Shown piece after piece: positions 63,650 to 64,000 of a DNA stretch of 64,000 nucleotides (position 1 is the first letter of the stretch; each line of letters begins with the position of its first letter). The stretch is from an uncultured Ruminococcus sp. (GTDB lineage: Bacteria > Bacillota > Clostridia > Oscillospirales > Acutalibacteraceae), in contig CACXMR010000013.1 of the NCBI GenBank assembly GCA_902768825.1, forward strand, positions 1 through 64,000, read 5' to 3'. The notes beneath the pieces were generated by a model. That model saw nothing but the letters and a program-made list of their open reading frames with translations, did no database searches and was not told where the DNA came from. A program made the translations under genes and the position numbers.

Positions 63650-64000
63650 TCAGTCTGTGACTTCAAGAGCAAATTCCTTTGTCATTACTGTGCCGTCCTC
63701 ATCCCTGACCTTTATCTGCAGGAGATAGCTGCCTGTCAGTTCGGGAGTGAAGGTGCATTGCTTATCGGCGCTGTAGCTCTTGACAAGGAGCCATTCATCC
63801 TCCGGAGTTTTTGCCACAAAGGCAAACTGATGAGCACCTGTTCCGCCTGTGGCAGAGCCTGTGAGAGTCACGCTGCCGCCAAGCTTCATGTTGTCTGCGG
63901 AAAGCGTTGATGTGTTTTCAAGGCCCGGAGTCACGTTGAGAGCAAACTCCTTGATCCTTACTGTGCCGCTGCTGTCCTTCGCCTTTACCTGAACAGCATA
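63650..64000 (-). CDS. C-terminal part of a large protein with tandem Ig-like repeats
   Basis: The frame enters from the right edge at 64000 and stops at 63650, so only the last 116 residues are seen. Two related units are visible: ...VQVKAKDSSGTVRIKEFAL followed by NVTPGLENTSTLSADNMKLG, and SYLLQIKVRDEDGTVMTKEF followed by ALEVTD at the end. Each unit looks like an Ig-like or triple-tyrosine-type beta-sandwich repeat with TLTGSATGGTGAHQFAF. Such tandem repeats are common at the ends of secreted Ruminococcus proteins. There is no anchor motif at this end. The ATG at 63934 is internal, not a start. Confidence 0.8.
   Translation of the reverse strand, partial: YAVQVKAKDSSGTVRIKEFALNVTPGLENTSTLSADNMKLGGSVTLTGSATGGTGAHQFAFVAKTPEDEWLLVKSYSADKQCTFTPELTGSYLLQIKVRDEDGTVMTKEFALEVTD

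Noticed and set aside
1..64000. CRISPR arrays, tRNA or rRNA genes, prophage or intact insertion sequences
   Set aside because: I looked for regular direct repeats, tRNA-like T-loops, rRNA segments and transposase or integrase motifs and found none that hold up.

Overview
The window looks like chromosomal DNA of an anaerobic gut or rumen Clostridia, most likely a Ruminococcus-like member of the Oscillospiraceae/Ruminococcaceae. The grounds are family-level: LL-diaminopimelate aminotransferase, type III glutamine synthetase, an Amt-PII fusion, a small DUF6774-like protein, a giant GLUG/CnaB surface protein, Clostridia-style Shine-Dalgarno sites and GC content near the middle of the range. No rRNA, tRNA, CRISPR array or complete insertion sequence was seen.

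Layout. 1-10673 (minus) is the 5' part of a giant secreted protein running off the left edge. 11.2-12.1 kb holds three very small genes and a MITE-like inverted-repeat element. 12.4-23.9 kb is a nitrogen-assimilation block: gltB-gltD-dapL on the minus strand, diverging from glnN and an ammonium transporter with a fused PII domain. A leader before glnN has the two hexaloops and overlapping terminator typical of ANTAR-antiterminator targets.

24.1-49.2 kb is a nonribosomal peptide cluster: a structured leader, a STAS anti-anti-sigma-like protein, an RsbW-like ATPase, a free acyl carrier protein, an acyl-activating ligase, a five-module NRPS with three epimerization domains and a terminal thioesterase, and a MATE exporter carrying an RsbW-like ATPase domain at its C-terminus. 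The architecture predicts an N-acylated pentapeptide with D residues at positions 2-4, exported by a MATE pump that may itself be a partner-switching target. The first adenylation domain is broken by a frameshift with about 25 residues missing. An NSS-type sodium symporter follows.

50.9-53.1 kb holds a stop-interrupted zinc-ribbon/TPM-like protein with a Gly/Ser/Cys-rich tail, a radical SAM/SPASM enzyme and a stand-alone TipAS-type drug-binding protein. 53.3-59.3 kb is a tightly packed six-gene operon: two 2-hydroxyacyl-CoA-dehydratase/double-cubane-cluster-type proteins (one without the cluster cysteines), a membrane polyferredoxin, a BadF/HgdC-type activating ATPase, a CcdA/DsbD-like membrane protein and a secreted protein ending in a four-cysteine cluster. 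I read this as an ATP-driven low-potential electron relay to the outside of the membrane, and it is the strongest candidate for an undescribed system here. The rest (59.6-64 kb) holds an AGCS amino-acid symporter, a HAD-type phosphatase, an LCM-type methyltransferase, a lipoprotein and the C-terminal end of another surface protein.
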